Shown: positions 41,601 through 50,904, numbered from the stretch's first letter. The stretch: 64,000 bases of DNA from Rhynchopus sp. YZ270_cl-10 (GCA_964035575.1 OZ037875.1:496001-560000), one strand, 5' to 3'. Translations and numbers: made by a program. The notes: generated by a model from the sequence alone, not told the origin.

Positions 41601-42622
41601 GACGTCATCCATCTACGTGGCTCTGTGTACCGCATCACCACATCATTAGGACGCGTCAAGTCGTCTGCCTGCTTCGCGCGTTGGTGAAGACGCGCCTCGA
41701 CTGGTGTGTACTGGACGTGTTCCCACTGCTTTTGCAGCCATTCTGCGGCAGAGAAATCAACGTCGTGAGAGTCACGCATCCTCGCCTCTGTGACCATGCG
41801 CTGCCGGTACTGCTCCAACTCCACCTCGCTGGAGGTGCGTGTCTTTGGCTTGGGTTTGTCCTCGGTGCAACTGTCGTCGTCGTGCGTTGTGTTCTTTGCG
41901 ATCTCCCCGAGTTGCGACATCACACTGCTCGAAGGGCATGCAGACGGGTCCAACATATGAGCAAGCATGTTGACCGCGTCCTCTGATGCCAACGCAGCGT
42001 CGTGCTTGCGCTTAGGTTGCGTGTCAGGCTTTGTCCGTCTCCCCACCTCCTCTGCCTCCATCTGGTGCAAGCGTTCGTTGTGCTTCACATTCAGCTCGCG
42101 TTGAATCTTCCCAGCCATGGTGTCTGCTGGCATCGGCTTTTGAGGGGTGTCTTCGGAGCCACGCTCTGCCTCAGAAGTGTTGTCCTCATTTGCGTTGCTG
42201 TCGCGGTACTGTGCGGTTCTTGGGTTTTTGTGAGTGTCGAAAGGGGTTGGCGCGTCTTTGGCACTGTTCTTGCAGAGGGTCGTCATCCGTATCTTCCCTA
42301 GCGCAGTCATGAGCATGTTTTCAGCACGGATGGTGTTCGCATCCTGGTCGAACACACCACGCGACACCAGCTGCGTACGCTTCTTTTGATACCGTGATAC
42401 CAACCTCGACTTTTCCTTCTCATACGACTGCGCTGCAGCCTTGTGAGACTGCGCCTGCCCTGGTCCCGGAGAGGTTCTCGCGGGCTGCTGACTCTTCGCC
42501 GGGAGAGAAGAGCTGCTAGGTGTTGCCCGTGTCCTTCGTACATTCGGCGCAGTGCGTGTCTGGTGCGAGCCCTGCAGCTTCGCCCCCCCAATATGCACAG
42601 GAGGGAGCGGCTTCACGCTCAT
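38678..42622 (-). CDS. Large hypothetical protein, 1,314 residues
   Basis: The start is taken at MSVKPLPPVHIGGAKLQGS (42622). A splice-acceptor-like CCCCCACACAG lies 15 bases before it and the frame above is low-complexity. The N-terminal 100 residues are disordered and Arg/Ser/Pro-rich. A conserved-looking basic stretch follows (KSRLVSRYQKKRTQLVSRGV). The middle is charged and acidic. Around 900-935 a segment reads AKGTLLVCMAEEGEWVQ and NGYYVPAADVM, the pattern of a small SH3-like barrel. The C-terminal 250 residues look helical, with WGFQRRHDISKEWSNLPI and coiled-coil heptads near the end (LSLSELLERDSKQVEVAIEK). No family is recognised. It is compactly spaced, 181 bp from the NRDE2-type gene on the same strand. 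It has no intron. Confidence 0.85.
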   Translation of the reverse strand: MSVKPLPPVHIGGAKLQGSHQTRTAPNVRRTRATPSSSSLPAKSQQPARTSPGPGQAQSHKAAAQSYEKEKSRLVSRYQKKRTQLVSRGVFDQDANTIRAENMLMTALGKIRMTTLCKNSAKDAPTPFDTHKNPRTAQYRDSNANEDNTSEAERGSEDTPQKPMPADTMAGKIQRELNVKHNERLHQMEAEEVGRRTKPDTQPKRKHDAALASEDAVNMLAHMLDPSACPSSSVMSQLGEIAKNTTHDDDSCTEDKPKPKTRTSSEVELEQYRQRMVTEARMRDSHDVDFSAAEWLQKQWEHVQYTPVEARLHQRAKQADDLTRPNDVVMRYTEPRRWMTSANKYQSHEASGEGGAMHDAEQVEEGHNEPTGKGVRRESDLAPATVTGGRQMWERNAAVLSVEDMLHSPSLAEVIDAGLVRSATAGGADIDSAPPPVPNPRQLVYSPTYKGKARMREVFREANHDELTRQRKVVHASVKHHESFEGDKKFGLFSGDSDDEHVEEKLPPTASYSQQTEQETLSLLEGVITFMCKEFNLRRTGRGNPTATVKIMRNLLIQSLRTLIPALVSRIAEAQDSQQATKWSGVADPALRNPARRFGMDDERSQGEEDGALEHRIWLLRTWAKGAEVLLTWDLALDGPFTVVSEDHFNLFVRYYTGLRRKIHHRTQRLLVRWKTAQDVGETFPDPEAESRHTTAKPPPTAKPRAKLQTVGRGAKGENARSPPATCDADPEQHFASQYYYSKPQGDAKAAAETAEKKASIAKALSRVAVDGSDPQMANAVRQFMAKLGFVPSGPAGGVVQAETSSAISRLRTRVMASAIHDQLGRASGLTDRPIDELDDTQQLPPELESSVTPIPCNLYFGAVLSHTTKIFVVTADVTRAHSCKNTSGLVEDSSERARSSSSPYAKGTLLVCMAEEGEWVQMRNGYYVPAADVMRSDDTTGQVLQHSADNANMRRIVGAREARQRQRAQLLNGLLSVITHYARLTSRHCQERFVQCVKEESARPIVPEEESRMDRLLCYDSEDSEDDLSNLKEAEQRAKETQVEEESHKVAKDMLVRKYGAQFKTPSRLQRQQLLDNPTMWSSALEPNMRAAYAYSEHLTEEKVSPTPDPVEEGGGDGGSGDSDSNLSDAVVPSLTSTLSDGETQGGGDDSATSESAQVSKYMGEIDRVLQTFKWGFQRRHDISKEWSNLPIRELAHKSRLWRRCQNVYQSRQIALSNLLKKLESEPALMAAPHILTKMCKKVSDLGQRLENSAQKVHELTGDVVLIESLSLSELLERDSKQVEVAIEKAKQAPAAQVMASYLDTGAPTDQVS

Positions 42623-42803
42623 TTTCTCTATCGCCTGTGTGGGGGTGGTATAGGTTCTCAGAAAAAAGGGGGAAAAAGAGAGAAAAAAATGGGTGGTTTT
42701 CTTGGGATAGTATGGTTGCCTCGACATCGTCTTTTTCTGGGGAGGACGGGATGTGGCGACTGCATCGTCGCCTCCCTCACATTTCTCCCTTTCCCCCCCT
42801 TCC

Positions 42804-45800
42804 CTATGCCCTCTCATCTAGGGCCACTTCCTCAACGAAGACACGGACGTGGAGGTGTTTTTCGTGTATCAGGTCGACGATGTCTTTTAGCTCGGTAGGG
42901 GAGACTGCAGGGCCGAGGAGGCGGAGGCCTTGCAGCCAGACGAGGATGCAGCCGGGCACGTCGGCGATGGCTCTGTAGAAGATGCCGCGTACCTCGGCTA
43001 GGGAGGTCTCTGCCTGCGAGACAGTCTTTTGCAGGTCACGTCGTGCACGTGGTCGTGCACCTTCTTCCAACGCAGTCTTCAGCGCACCGTGCAAAGTGTC
43101 CACCGCATCCCGTCCACGCATGGTCGCCAGCCGTTCTGCCTGAAACCTTAGCATCTCCACCCACAACGCTGCCGCACTCCTGCACTGCGGCCTCCCCAAC
43201 GCACTGCTGAAAACCTGCTGTGCCCGCGCACCGTTCTTCAAACACCGTCTCTCCACGTAGGTCGCGTAGAGGTACACCAAAGGGCAGTGTGCCGTCGTCT
43301 CCAGCACCTTAGCGAAGAAGAGGCGCACCTTGTGTGCACGCGAGTAGAGCAGTTCGAACTCGCAGTGCAAGGCGGTCAGAACGGGGTGCTGTGGGAGGGC
43401 CTCTGCTGCCTTCTGCAGGAGGCGACCGACAACAGTGGGTTCGAAGGATTGTGCAGTGCAGACGGCGTACTGCATGAAGAAGACTGCGAGCTTGCCGAGG
43501 GACACCCAGAGGTGTTGCTGCTGCAGGGGTGCTGGGGAGGTAGGGCCGCTTGCGTCAAAGCCAGCAGCTGCGAGGAGACGTTCCAGGCGTGGGTGCAGGT
43601 CGCGTGCCGCCGCGTCGACACCCACAGCAAACATATCAAGCAGCGCAGCACAGAAGATGACTTCCATCGCCCCAAGGCAATCCTGCTCGCTGCGGTGCGT
43701 GGCATGAGTCAGGCGGTCCAGGTGTGCGTCCAAGCTGCGTGCAAATGCCTCGCGAGACACAAGAATTGTTGACGTCGCAGTGCACCCCCCCGTCGCCTTG
43801 CTCGCAGTGGCATACGGCGTGAAGAGTCCCCCCGCTGCACAGCACAATATGTGCAGCGCTTCGTCTCGTCGAACTGCACTGAAGGCGAGCTTCCCCGTCG
43901 CAGAAGCGTGCGGCCGTGAGGCAAGCTCGCCTGCAAGAAGAACCGTCTCGACATAGCCCCGGCACAGCGACGCAAAGGCAACAGATTCGGGGTCGCTGTC
44001 GAGCGCCTTCCCGACACACTTCTTTGCCTCGGCGGTCAGAAGGTTGGTGTAGATCTTTGACGCAGCTGCTATGGGGTTGCGCATCACCGCCGCCACCTGG
44101 GAGCTGCCTGCAGACCGTGCGGTGCGTGCGGCATGTGTACCCTCCTGCAAGGCAAGGTGCGCGTATTTGAGCCACAAGAAGTGGTTGTTCTTGTCCTTCG
44201 CAAGCATACGCTTCGCTGCAGCCATCCCCTCCTTTGGGCCAGCGCCACCCCACACCTCGGTCTGCAGAATAGGGAACACTGGGTCACCAGGGAAGGCTTC
44301 TGTTGCTATGGTCAGGATATTTGCAACAAACTTCAGTCGTGCGCCTGACAGAGCGGCTGTTGCTGTGGGTGTCCATTCAAACCGCCGCAAAAAGGAGTCG
44401 ACGACGTCAAGCGGCGTGTCCGCTGCGGCAGTGCGCTGCTTCCCCTCTGCCTCCCACGTCAACACCGGGTCCTCGCGCTCTGCACTGTGGATGCGGGAGG
44501 TTATGAACTCATCGGCAAAGACGTCGGAGAGGTTGCGCCCTTCTGGGTCGCTGAGGAGCGTGCTGCTGAAGAGGGGGTCCGTGACTGCAGCCTGTGTGAA
44601 GAGCGCGGGGACAGAGAGATACTCGAGGAGCAGGAGGAAGAGGAGGCGGTGCTGGCCACGCTCATAGATGGGCACGAGGTACTGCTCTACGTCCTCTAGG
44701 AACACAACGCGGTCCGGGTTCGCGTCTGCCATATCCTTCTCAAGGTCGGGGCGGACGGGATACCACTCACGCAAATGCGCGGCCAGCTCCTCTCCTAGCC
44801 AGTCCTCGTACACCTGCCTGCTTTCGACACGCCCGATCAACTGACGCACCTCATCCTCGCTCACTTCTCTTGTCGTCCCACTTCGCCTGCGGCCGTGGTG
44901 TTCGTTAATGGTAGTGGAGGTGGTCATTTTGTCCTCCCAAAGTGATTTGCGCGTGGCAGTTTCCCCCAAACGGAGATGACTGTCTTCAGCCCAAAAGGCA
45001 TCCATAAAGTCCACCCGATCCGCAAAAGGGATGTCCCCCTTCTCCCCATCGCGCAGCGAGGCGAGGATGTCGTCCGGCATCAACGCATTCATTGCTAGCA
45101 TGATTTGGAAGAGGGCGAGCCCTCGCTCGGGGTAGCCTGCTTGGCGTTCGAGGGTGGCAGCAGAGTTGACGATGCGCACAAGCCATTCTTCTATGCTGTA
45201 GAGGTAGTACCGTGTGGAGGTGTCGTCGCCACCTGCGTCGAGGATGCGGTGTTTAGTCTCCATGATGTCGAGAAGCGCGCGTTTGTGCATATCACGCAAG
45301 GTGTCGATCGAGAACGTCGTGAAATTGCGTGTCTTCATCCAGGTCATGAACTCCAGCCACAGCTGTGCCCTAGGTGCACCCTGCACTGCTTCCAAGGCTT
45401 CCTCCCAGACGTCTTCCACTGCCTCGTCTGGGTGGTACTTTGCAACAGAGTCCGCCAGCTTCGCCCACAACGTTACACTGGTGGTGCGGTTTTCTGTCTG
45501 CCGTAATGCCATCTCCAGAACCTCGATCCTCTTCTCCTCGCACCCCTTCCGTGTAGACTCGGCAGTCTGCTTGCGGCCTTTGTTGAGTGCCGCGAAGTCG
45601 TCTTGAAAAGCAGCAAACTGCAGCCACAATGTAACGTCGTTAGGGGATGCTTGCGTCTTTTTCATAAACTCTGCCTGTCGGCGAGCGAGGGAGGCCTGGA
45701 GGTTGACCTCCTCCTCTGTGTACGGTGTCCATTCGGTGGTGTCGGTGGGGACGTTGATGCGGTCTGCCAGGCCTTCTGTGCGCAGGCGTTTGGCAGGCGG

Positions 45801-46295
45801 TTCGACGTCGTCGAAGAGATCCTTGATCTCGATGCTTCCGTAGCGTCGTTTGCGTGGCTCTGGGGTCGGTGTGGGTGCTGCTGGGGGTGGCTGTTGTACA
45901 AAGCGGGTGCGTGTGGTGCTTGTGTTGCGCTCCTGTGCAGCGTGTTTGTGGTCGAAGTATCGTGTTTGTTGTCTGCGTGTTCGAGAAGGTGTGGGCAAGG
46001 TCAGTGCCCCAAGGTCGCGCTTCATCGCCGCCTCTGCCGCAGGTTTAAGAAAGCGTGGTAAATTCGCGCGGGACTGCTGCTGCGCCGCTTCGCTCTTTTG
46101 CTTCCAATAGCTTGCCTCTGACTGTCGTGCAGGCTGTGCACGACGTCCGTTCCAATACCGATATGAGACACTGCTGGTGCCCTCCTCAAAGCCACTTCGG
46201 TGTAACAGCCTGTCTCCAGCTTTGTCCTCAAAGAACAGACGGCGTTCGCGTTCATGCTCGGGAAGCTTCCGCCACTCATGCTGTTTGGTGTCCAT
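42804..46295 (-). CDS. NRDE2: NRDE2-type nuclear RNA-surveillance protein (1,163 residues)
   Basis: An uninterrupted frame of 1,163 residues, against 1,164 in human NRDE2. The N-terminal part has an acidic/basic low-complexity region and RRLFFEDKAGDRLLHRSGFE, resembling the N-terminal motif of the family. The conserved block begins near residue 190: YTEEEVNLQASLARRQAEFM, then DVTLWLQFAAFQDDF, the signature of NRDE-2 proteins. HAT-type helical pairs continue to the C-terminus (WAKLADSVAKYHPDEAVEDV, HFLWLKYAHLAL, LWVEMLRFQAERLA, ILVWLQGLRLLG). In animals NRDE2 acts in the nucleus with the exosome helicase MTR4 and, in worms, in nuclear RNA interference. The role here is inferred from the family only. 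There is no intron. Confidence 0.88.
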   Translation of the reverse strand: MDTKQHEWRKLPEHERERRLFFEDKAGDRLLHRSGFEEGTSSVSYRYWNGRRAQPARQSEASYWKQKSEAAQQQSRANLPRFLKPAAEAAMKRDLGALTLPTPSRTRRQQTRYFDHKHAAQERNTSTTRTRFVQQPPPAAPTPTPEPRKRRYGSIEIKDLFDDVEPPAKRLRTEGLADRINVPTDTTEWTPYTEEEVNLQASLARRQAEFMKKTQASPNDVTLWLQFAAFQDDFAALNKGRKQTAESTRKGCEEKRIEVLEMALRQTENRTTSVTLWAKLADSVAKYHPDEAVEDVWEEALEAVQGAPRAQLWLEFMTWMKTRNFTTFSIDTLRDMHKRALLDIMETKHRILDAGGDDTSTRYYLYSIEEWLVRIVNSAATLERQAGYPERGLALFQIMLAMNALMPDDILASLRDGEKGDIPFADRVDFMDAFWAEDSHLRLGETATRKSLWEDKMTTSTTINEHHGRRRSGTTREVSEDEVRQLIGRVESRQVYEDWLGEELAAHLREWYPVRPDLEKDMADANPDRVVFLEDVEQYLVPIYERGQHRLLFLLLLEYLSVPALFTQAAVTDPLFSSTLLSDPEGRNLSDVFADEFITSRIHSAEREDPVLTWEAEGKQRTAAADTPLDVVDSFLRRFEWTPTATAALSGARLKFVANILTIATEAFPGDPVFPILQTEVWGGAGPKEGMAAAKRMLAKDKNNHFLWLKYAHLALQEGTHAARTARSAGSSQVAAVMRNPIAAASKIYTNLLTAEAKKCVGKALDSDPESVAFASLCRGYVETVLLAGELASRPHASATGKLAFSAVRRDEALHILCCAAGGLFTPYATASKATGGCTATSTILVSREAFARSLDAHLDRLTHATHRSEQDCLGAMEVIFCAALLDMFAVGVDAAARDLHPRLERLLAAAGFDASGPTSPAPLQQQHLWVSLGKLAVFFMQYAVCTAQSFEPTVVGRLLQKAAEALPQHPVLTALHCEFELLYSRAHKVRLFFAKVLETTAHCPLVYLYATYVERRCLKNGARAQQVFSSALGRPQCRSAAALWVEMLRFQAERLATMRGRDAVDTLHGALKTALEEGARPRARRDLQKTVSQAETSLAEVRGIFYRAIADVPGCILVWLQGLRLLGPAVSPTELKDIVDLIHEKHLHVRVFVEEVALDERA

Positions 46296-46501
46296 GGGTT
46301 CTGGTAGAGTGGTGTTGAGAGGGAGGGGGTTGGGTTCGGTGGGTGAGGGGAAGAGGGAGAAATGTTTAGAGATGAAGAGTGGGGGAAGGGGAGGGGGTGG
46401 GACAAAGCCTTCGTTTGTTTCTCTTTCATATTAGGTATCGTTTCCGATAAAACCGCCGTTTCAGAGGTTAGAGGGGAAGAGGCGGAAATCATTTTACACG
46501 T

Positions 46502-47659
46502 TTATGACATAGACTCGATGTTGTAGGGGTGCAGATGTCTTGTTGTGATGCAGTGCGCCACGTTGTCGTCATTTGTATATGGCTCAAACATGATCACCCG
46601 CGAACACGGCGATATCACAAACGACGCCGAACTACAAGAAATGCGGCTGTCCGGGATCACGTACACACAGGCCATGGTTGCCACCTCGTATTGGTACAGA
46701 TGATACGTTGCCGCTCCATCGCTGAGAGTAGTACACATTTTTTCAACCACAAGATACTTACCACACGGCGTGAACTGCATCTCTATGGCAAACGCATTAC
46801 AGCTGTGAAGCGCAGCACCGCTGTGGTCATAGAGCCGCACAACCCTCCCATCGTACACAACAAGGGCCGAGGCATGTGGCGAAAGCGCTATTGTGTCAGA
46901 GTGCGTCCCCGGCACAGAAGCTACAGCAAGCCCTGTGTTGACATCCCACAGACGCACGCTGTTTTCCATCCGCGACGACGTCATCAGCCACCCACCGCAG
47001 TGCGACAGTATCACTTCTGCGCACCCGTTGTGTGCAATAGAGCGGAGCAACGTCAGGTCTTCATCATATACTGAGACACTGTCTTTGCACTGCGACACAA
47101 CCACACGGCCGTGTACGAAAATTGCCTTTGAGGTGCCGGTAACGCTGCAGAGCACCTCCCCGCTTGGCAGCGCAACCCCGTCAAAGCCGTTTCTGCTCCG
47201 CAAATAACAGCGTGTCTTGCACCGTGAGATGGCAGGCCTGCTATACTCCGCAGCGTCCACTTCGAATGTGAACGCAGCGGTGTCAAAGGCCTCTGTATCA
47301 AAGCCAGACAGATACGAAACCCCAGAGGTGCTGTGATGCAAGATAACGCAAAGTGTGCCGCAACACGACAGTGTGTATTCAAAGCGAGCAGTGCTCTCCG
47401 GAAGGGTGTACTCAGCTGGGCACCGCACATCCGCATGGGCAGGACAGGCAAGCACGACCTGCACCCCTGTACCAATCGCAGTGTCCTGCAGACGGCACGT
47501 CCCCTCCACTACCTCAGTGCCAACACGCACCTCAACAGACGCAGGCGAGACAGCAAACTCTGTGCACGCAACCCTCTTCGCCTCTGCAACGTTTGCGTCG
47601 CACGGCACCTCCACTGTCGCAGTTGCGCCTGACTCTTCCAGCACAAAGGTCACATCCAT
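46502..47659 (-). CDS. Ubiquitin-like/beta-propeller protein, diverged relative (385 residues)
   Basis: It starts MDVTFVLEESGATATVEVPC, the same kind of beta-grasp module as the five array genes (residues 1-70), followed by propeller blades. One blade is a good WD repeat: MENSVRLWDVNTGLAVASVP. Others are weaker (KDSVSVYDEDLTLLRSI, DGRVVRLYDHSGAALHS). Sequence identity to the array proteins is low, but the domain order is the same. It lacks the CQCC tail and ends HPYNIESMS. It therefore looks like a soluble cousin. The first 53 codons have a near-identical copy beside array copy 5 at 20679-20845. It lies 206 bp upstream of NRDE2 and 163 bp from the ankyrin gene, on the same strand. Confidence 0.88.
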   Translation of the reverse strand: MDVTFVLEESGATATVEVPCDANVAEAKRVACTEFAVSPASVEVRVGTEVVEGTCRLQDTAIGTGVQVVLACPAHADVRCPAEYTLPESTARFEYTLSCCGTLCVILHHSTSGVSYLSGFDTEAFDTAAFTFEVDAAEYSRPAISRCKTRCYLRSRNGFDGVALPSGEVLCSVTGTSKAIFVHGRVVVSQCKDSVSVYDEDLTLLRSIAHNGCAEVILSHCGGWLMTSSRMENSVRLWDVNTGLAVASVPGTHSDTIALSPHASALVVYDGRVVRLYDHSGAALHSCNAFAIEMQFTPCGKYLVVEKMCTTLSDGAATYHLYQYEVATMACVYVIPDSRISCSSASFVISPCSRVIMFEPYTNDDNVAHCITTRHLHPYNIESMS

Positions 47660-47822
47660 ATTTGGGGTAGGGTTGCAAATGTCTGGTAAGAAATTTTGAA
47701 ACTGGGGATTTAAATTAGTTTGTCACCATGTTAAATAACATGGTTCTGCGCTGTCAGTCGCATCAAGGTTTGCGACAAAGCTTTCGTTGCAGGTCGGCAG
47801 CCTGAAATGGGAACACAATATA

Positions 47823-49361
47823 TCACGGTGGCTTGTGGGGAAGGCGCAGGAGTCGACAACACTCAGAACAACCGCCTACGATCGCACAGTCGAGCGCAGT
47901 GTCGCCGCTGTCGTTGCGCAGGGTCTTGTCTGCACCGTGCTGCAGGAGGAGCTTCACCACAACATTGTCTCTCTTTTTTGCGGCTTGGTGCAGGGCAGTG
48001 CAGCGGTCAATGCCTTCTTGATTCACGTCCACCTCCTTTTTACCCAGGAGGTAGCGCACCGCCTGCACATGCCCTCCACTCGCCGCCATCATGAGAGGCG
48101 TGTCCTCGTGGTCTGCGACACACAGCGGCGCACCAGCGTCGACAAGCTGCTTCACAAACTCAAGGTGCCCATCTCGGCAACCAGCGAGCAAAGGTGAGTA
48201 CCCGAAATTGTTTACTACATCAAGCTGCGCCCCTGCATCAATGAGAATCTGGCACACGGCAGGGTCAACATCAGCCGACAAGGCCAGTGCTGTGCAACCT
48301 TCGGGGTCCTGTGCGTCAAGCGCGCTGCCGTGCTCCACAAGCATCTTGCAGAGGGAAGTGTTGCCCGACTCTGCGGCAATGTGGAGTGCGGTAGTCCCGG
48401 CCTGTGCACGGCAGTCCACGTCGGCGCCGTGCCTCAAGAGAAACGCTGCAAAGTCGTTGTGCCCCTTCCTGCTGCAGTACATCAACGGTGTCAGACCTTC
48501 ATAATCCGCACTGTCAACAGAGGCACCATGCTGCAGAAGCAGCTCCCCTACAGCAACGCTGCTAGGAGAGATACTCATCACCGCATACGACATCGGCGGC
48601 ACCCCGTTGGGACACAGCTCTGTCGCAGAGACACCTCTCTCCAGAAAGCACTCAGCACACAGATCGATCCCGTAGAGCAACGCTACGTGGAAAGCCGGTC
48701 TCAAGCCTTCCGTCAAGACGTTCATGCACGCACCCGCTTGAAGAAGATCAATAGCAGCATATTCGTTTCCACTCATAATTGCCGTCAGGAGGGGTGTGTG
48801 CCCTGTGTTGTTGACAGCTTCGATAAAGGCATTGTGCTTGAGGAGGATGCGCACAATGCCTCTATCGAAGCTGTCAACAAGGTCCGGTGTGTTATGTGAC
48901 ATGGTGGCATGGTGCAGTGCAGTGTCGCCTTCACTGTCCACTTTGGCCAAAGACGCGCCCCGCGCGATGAGCTCTCTGAGACAGTCAAAGCTCCCTAGTG
49001 CAGCATACATCAGTGCAGTCCTGCCGCAAGGAGGCACAAAGTCCACTGCTGCACCAGCCTCGAGGAGAAGAATCAAGCACCCAAAGTGGCCGTTGAGCGC
49101 ACAGATCATGAGAGGGGTCATGCCCGTGTCGTCACATACGTCTAACGGTGCGGGAAGCGCGCACTCAGTCTCTCCCCCTTTTGCCACGTCTGTACAAACG
49201 TTTCCTGTGTCAGTCGCAAAGTATTTAGAAAGAATCATTCCGAGATATTCCTGCTGGTCCGCCCGGCATGTAGAACACACAGCGCGGTGTGGGTCCACAG
49301 CGTCCAAGATCTTCTTCACATCTGCGTCCCTCTCTGCTGTGTCTACAGTTCGCTTCGACAT
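47823..49361 (-). CDS. Ankyrin-repeat protein (512 residues)
   Basis: The start is MSKRTVDTAERDADVKKILD at 49361. The same frame runs on for 186 more codons upstream, but that part is the foldback element at 49425-50226 and simple sequence, so it is excluded. Residues about 75-505 are some 12 ankyrin repeats with the usual TPLMICALNGH, TALMYAALGSFDCLRELIAR, TALHHAT, TPLMYCSRKGHNDFAAFL, TALHIAAESGNTSLCKML and TPLMMAASGGHVQAVRYLLG. No other domain is present. The N-terminal 70 residues contain CSTCRADQQEYLGMIL. The protein is probably a cytosolic binding scaffold; the partner is unknown. A relic of a related gene lies at 30355-30600, so this is a duplicated family. Confidence 0.92.
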   Translation of the reverse strand: MSKRTVDTAERDADVKKILDAVDPHRAVCSTCRADQQEYLGMILSKYFATDTGNVCTDVAKGGETECALPAPLDVCDDTGMTPLMICALNGHFGCLILLLEAGAAVDFVPPCGRTALMYAALGSFDCLRELIARGASLAKVDSEGDTALHHATMSHNTPDLVDSFDRGIVRILLKHNAFIEAVNNTGHTPLLTAIMSGNEYAAIDLLQAGACMNVLTEGLRPAFHVALLYGIDLCAECFLERGVSATELCPNGVPPMSYAVMSISPSSVAVGELLLQHGASVDSADYEGLTPLMYCSRKGHNDFAAFLLRHGADVDCRAQAGTTALHIAAESGNTSLCKMLVEHGSALDAQDPEGCTALALSADVDPAVCQILIDAGAQLDVVNNFGYSPLLAGCRDGHLEFVKQLVDAGAPLCVADHEDTPLMMAASGGHVQAVRYLLGKKEVDVNQEGIDRCTALHQAAKKRDNVVVKLLLQHGADKTLRNDSGDTALDCAIVGGCSECCRLLRLPHKPP

Positions 49362-49424
49362 TGTAATTATGTTCTTGTGTATTCTTGGATGTGGCTGCAT
49401 GAGTGGTGGAAGGGGGGGGGGGGT

Positions 49425-50226
49425 TAGGGGGTCCGACTCCCTAGTAAAATTTTGTCCGGTTTTCATTTTTTTCACCATTAGGCCATTTCCCGGGCACCCC
49501 CGGGTGAATCCTGCCCCCAAAATAGGGTGTCTGGGCCCTGTGGGCCTAAATTCACCCTCTAGGTACCACAAAATATAAAAAAAATTGAAAAATATGGTGA
49601 AAAATAGGCTATTTTGGCCTTTTGGGCAACATTGCCGATTTTGGCCAAATTTCCAAAAAATCAAAGAAAAGTCCAAAAAATAAACGAAAAAAGGCGTCTC
49701 TGCACACAATTTCGACCCAAAAATGTGTTTTGGGTCAATTGAAAACGGGGTTTCACCCTTTTGACACTTTTTTTGACGTTTTTTTGTGTTTTTAGGTGCA
49801 AAAACGTCCTTGGAACACCGGGGGTGTTCCAAGGATGTTCCAAGGACAAGAAAAACACAAAAAAAGCGTCGCAAAATTGTCAAAAGGGTGAAAAACCGGT
49901 TGCAATTGACTAATCCCACTTATTTCCGTCGAAATTGTGTCCAGAGACGACTTTTTTCGTCTATTTTTTGGGGTTTTTTTGATTTTTTCTTGGAGACACC
50001 ATTTTTAGTCAAAAACCGGCCATTTTGCCTAAGGCCAAAAAACCGATTTTTCACCATAATTTTCAATTTTTTTAATATTTTGGGGTACCTAGAGGGTGAA
50101 TTTAGGCCCACAGGGCCCAGAAACCCTATTTTGGGGGCAGGATTCACCCGGGGGTGCCCGGGAAATGGCCTAATGGTGAAAAAAATGAAAACCGGACAAA
50201 ATTTTACTAGGGAGTCGGACCCCCTA
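49425..50226. mobile_element. Foldback element, 802-bp imperfect palindrome
   Basis: The left half is the inverted copy of the right half over almost the whole length. The outer about 140 bp match nearly perfectly: TAGGGGGTCCGACTCCCTAG, TAAAATTTTGTCCGGTTTTC, then CCATTTCCCGGGCACCCCCG and GAATCCTGCCCCCAAAATAG. Inner parts match with gaps (AATTTCGACC with AATTTCGACG; TTTCACCCTTTTGACA). The turn is at about 49812-49830, GGAACACC/GGTGTTCC. It has no gene of its own. It lies 64 bp upstream of the ankyrin ATG and is flanked by G runs; TA dinucleotides close both ends. It behaves like a large MITE or foldback transposon. Confidence 0.85.
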
Positions 50227-50248
50227 CGGGGGGGGGGGTGGAACAAAG

Positions 50249-50280
50249 TGAAGTTGATAGTGCAAAGCCTCTGGGACGCA
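50249..50280 (+). repeat. Dispersed short repeat, family A (partial)
   Basis: Reads GTGAAGTTGATAGTGCAAAG, then CCTCTGGGACGCA. It starts 22 bp outside the foldback element. Confidence 0.7.
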
Positions 50281-50678
50281 TAACAAAAACAGCGCATCAG
50301 AGTTGGCATCAGAACGATGAGCAGAGGGAGATGTTGAAGGGGGGGTGGAGGGAAAGGGAAGACCATTGCTTTGTTGTTTTGTTTTATTAAAGTTGTGTTT
50401 TAAAATGAACTTAGAAAAGTAAAAAAACTCCCGCCAACTTGCCCCACTGTATTAACATAAACTCATGTTTTTTTTAGTTTTCTTTTTCTTTTTCTCCTTC
50501 ATGAACGAACTGTGGGTATTGCGTATGCCCGGATTAAGGGATGGGGATGATGTGTGATACAGAACTACTAGTGAGTTTGACTTTTGTGGCCTTTTTCCGA
50601 CCTTAATTAGGTTTAGTGAGACTGGGGGGGAGGCAAATCGCACTTTCACCCAACCTCCGTACTTGCTGTTTTTTTATT

Positions 50679-50726
50679 GAAAACTTGGTTGTATTAGTGT
50701 AGCCACCCTAGAGTGTGCTCCACTAC
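50679..50726 (-). repeat. Dispersed short repeat, family D
   Basis: Plus strand is identical to 21448-21495 over GAAAACTTGGTTGTATTAGT, GTAGCCACCCTAGAGTGTGC and TCCACTA, which shows recent spread. Confidence 0.8.
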
Positions 50727-50799
50727 TTTTAGTTCAGTACCACAACAAACATAAGAGCGAGTTGAAACCGAAAACAGGAAGGGGGGGAAAGAAAGAGAA

Positions 50800-50904
50800 T
50801 TTGAAAGTGCAAAACGCCTCACCGTACATCGGGCACTGCTTCTCTCCACGGGTTATCGAACCCCCCCAGAGAACACTTCATTTGGCATGCACACAGTTTC
50901 CAGG
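50800..50904 (+). repeat. Dispersed short repeat, family A (long form)
   Basis: Matches 5098-5213 at over 90 percent except for a gap in the GGCGGACGCAGAAGG part. It includes the B-box-like ACGGGTTATCGAACCC and TTTGGCATGCACAC. Confidence 0.8.

Noticed and set aside
49362-49919. N-terminal extension of the ankyrin protein by 186 residues
   Set aside because: It is translated from the foldback element and G-rich simple sequence.
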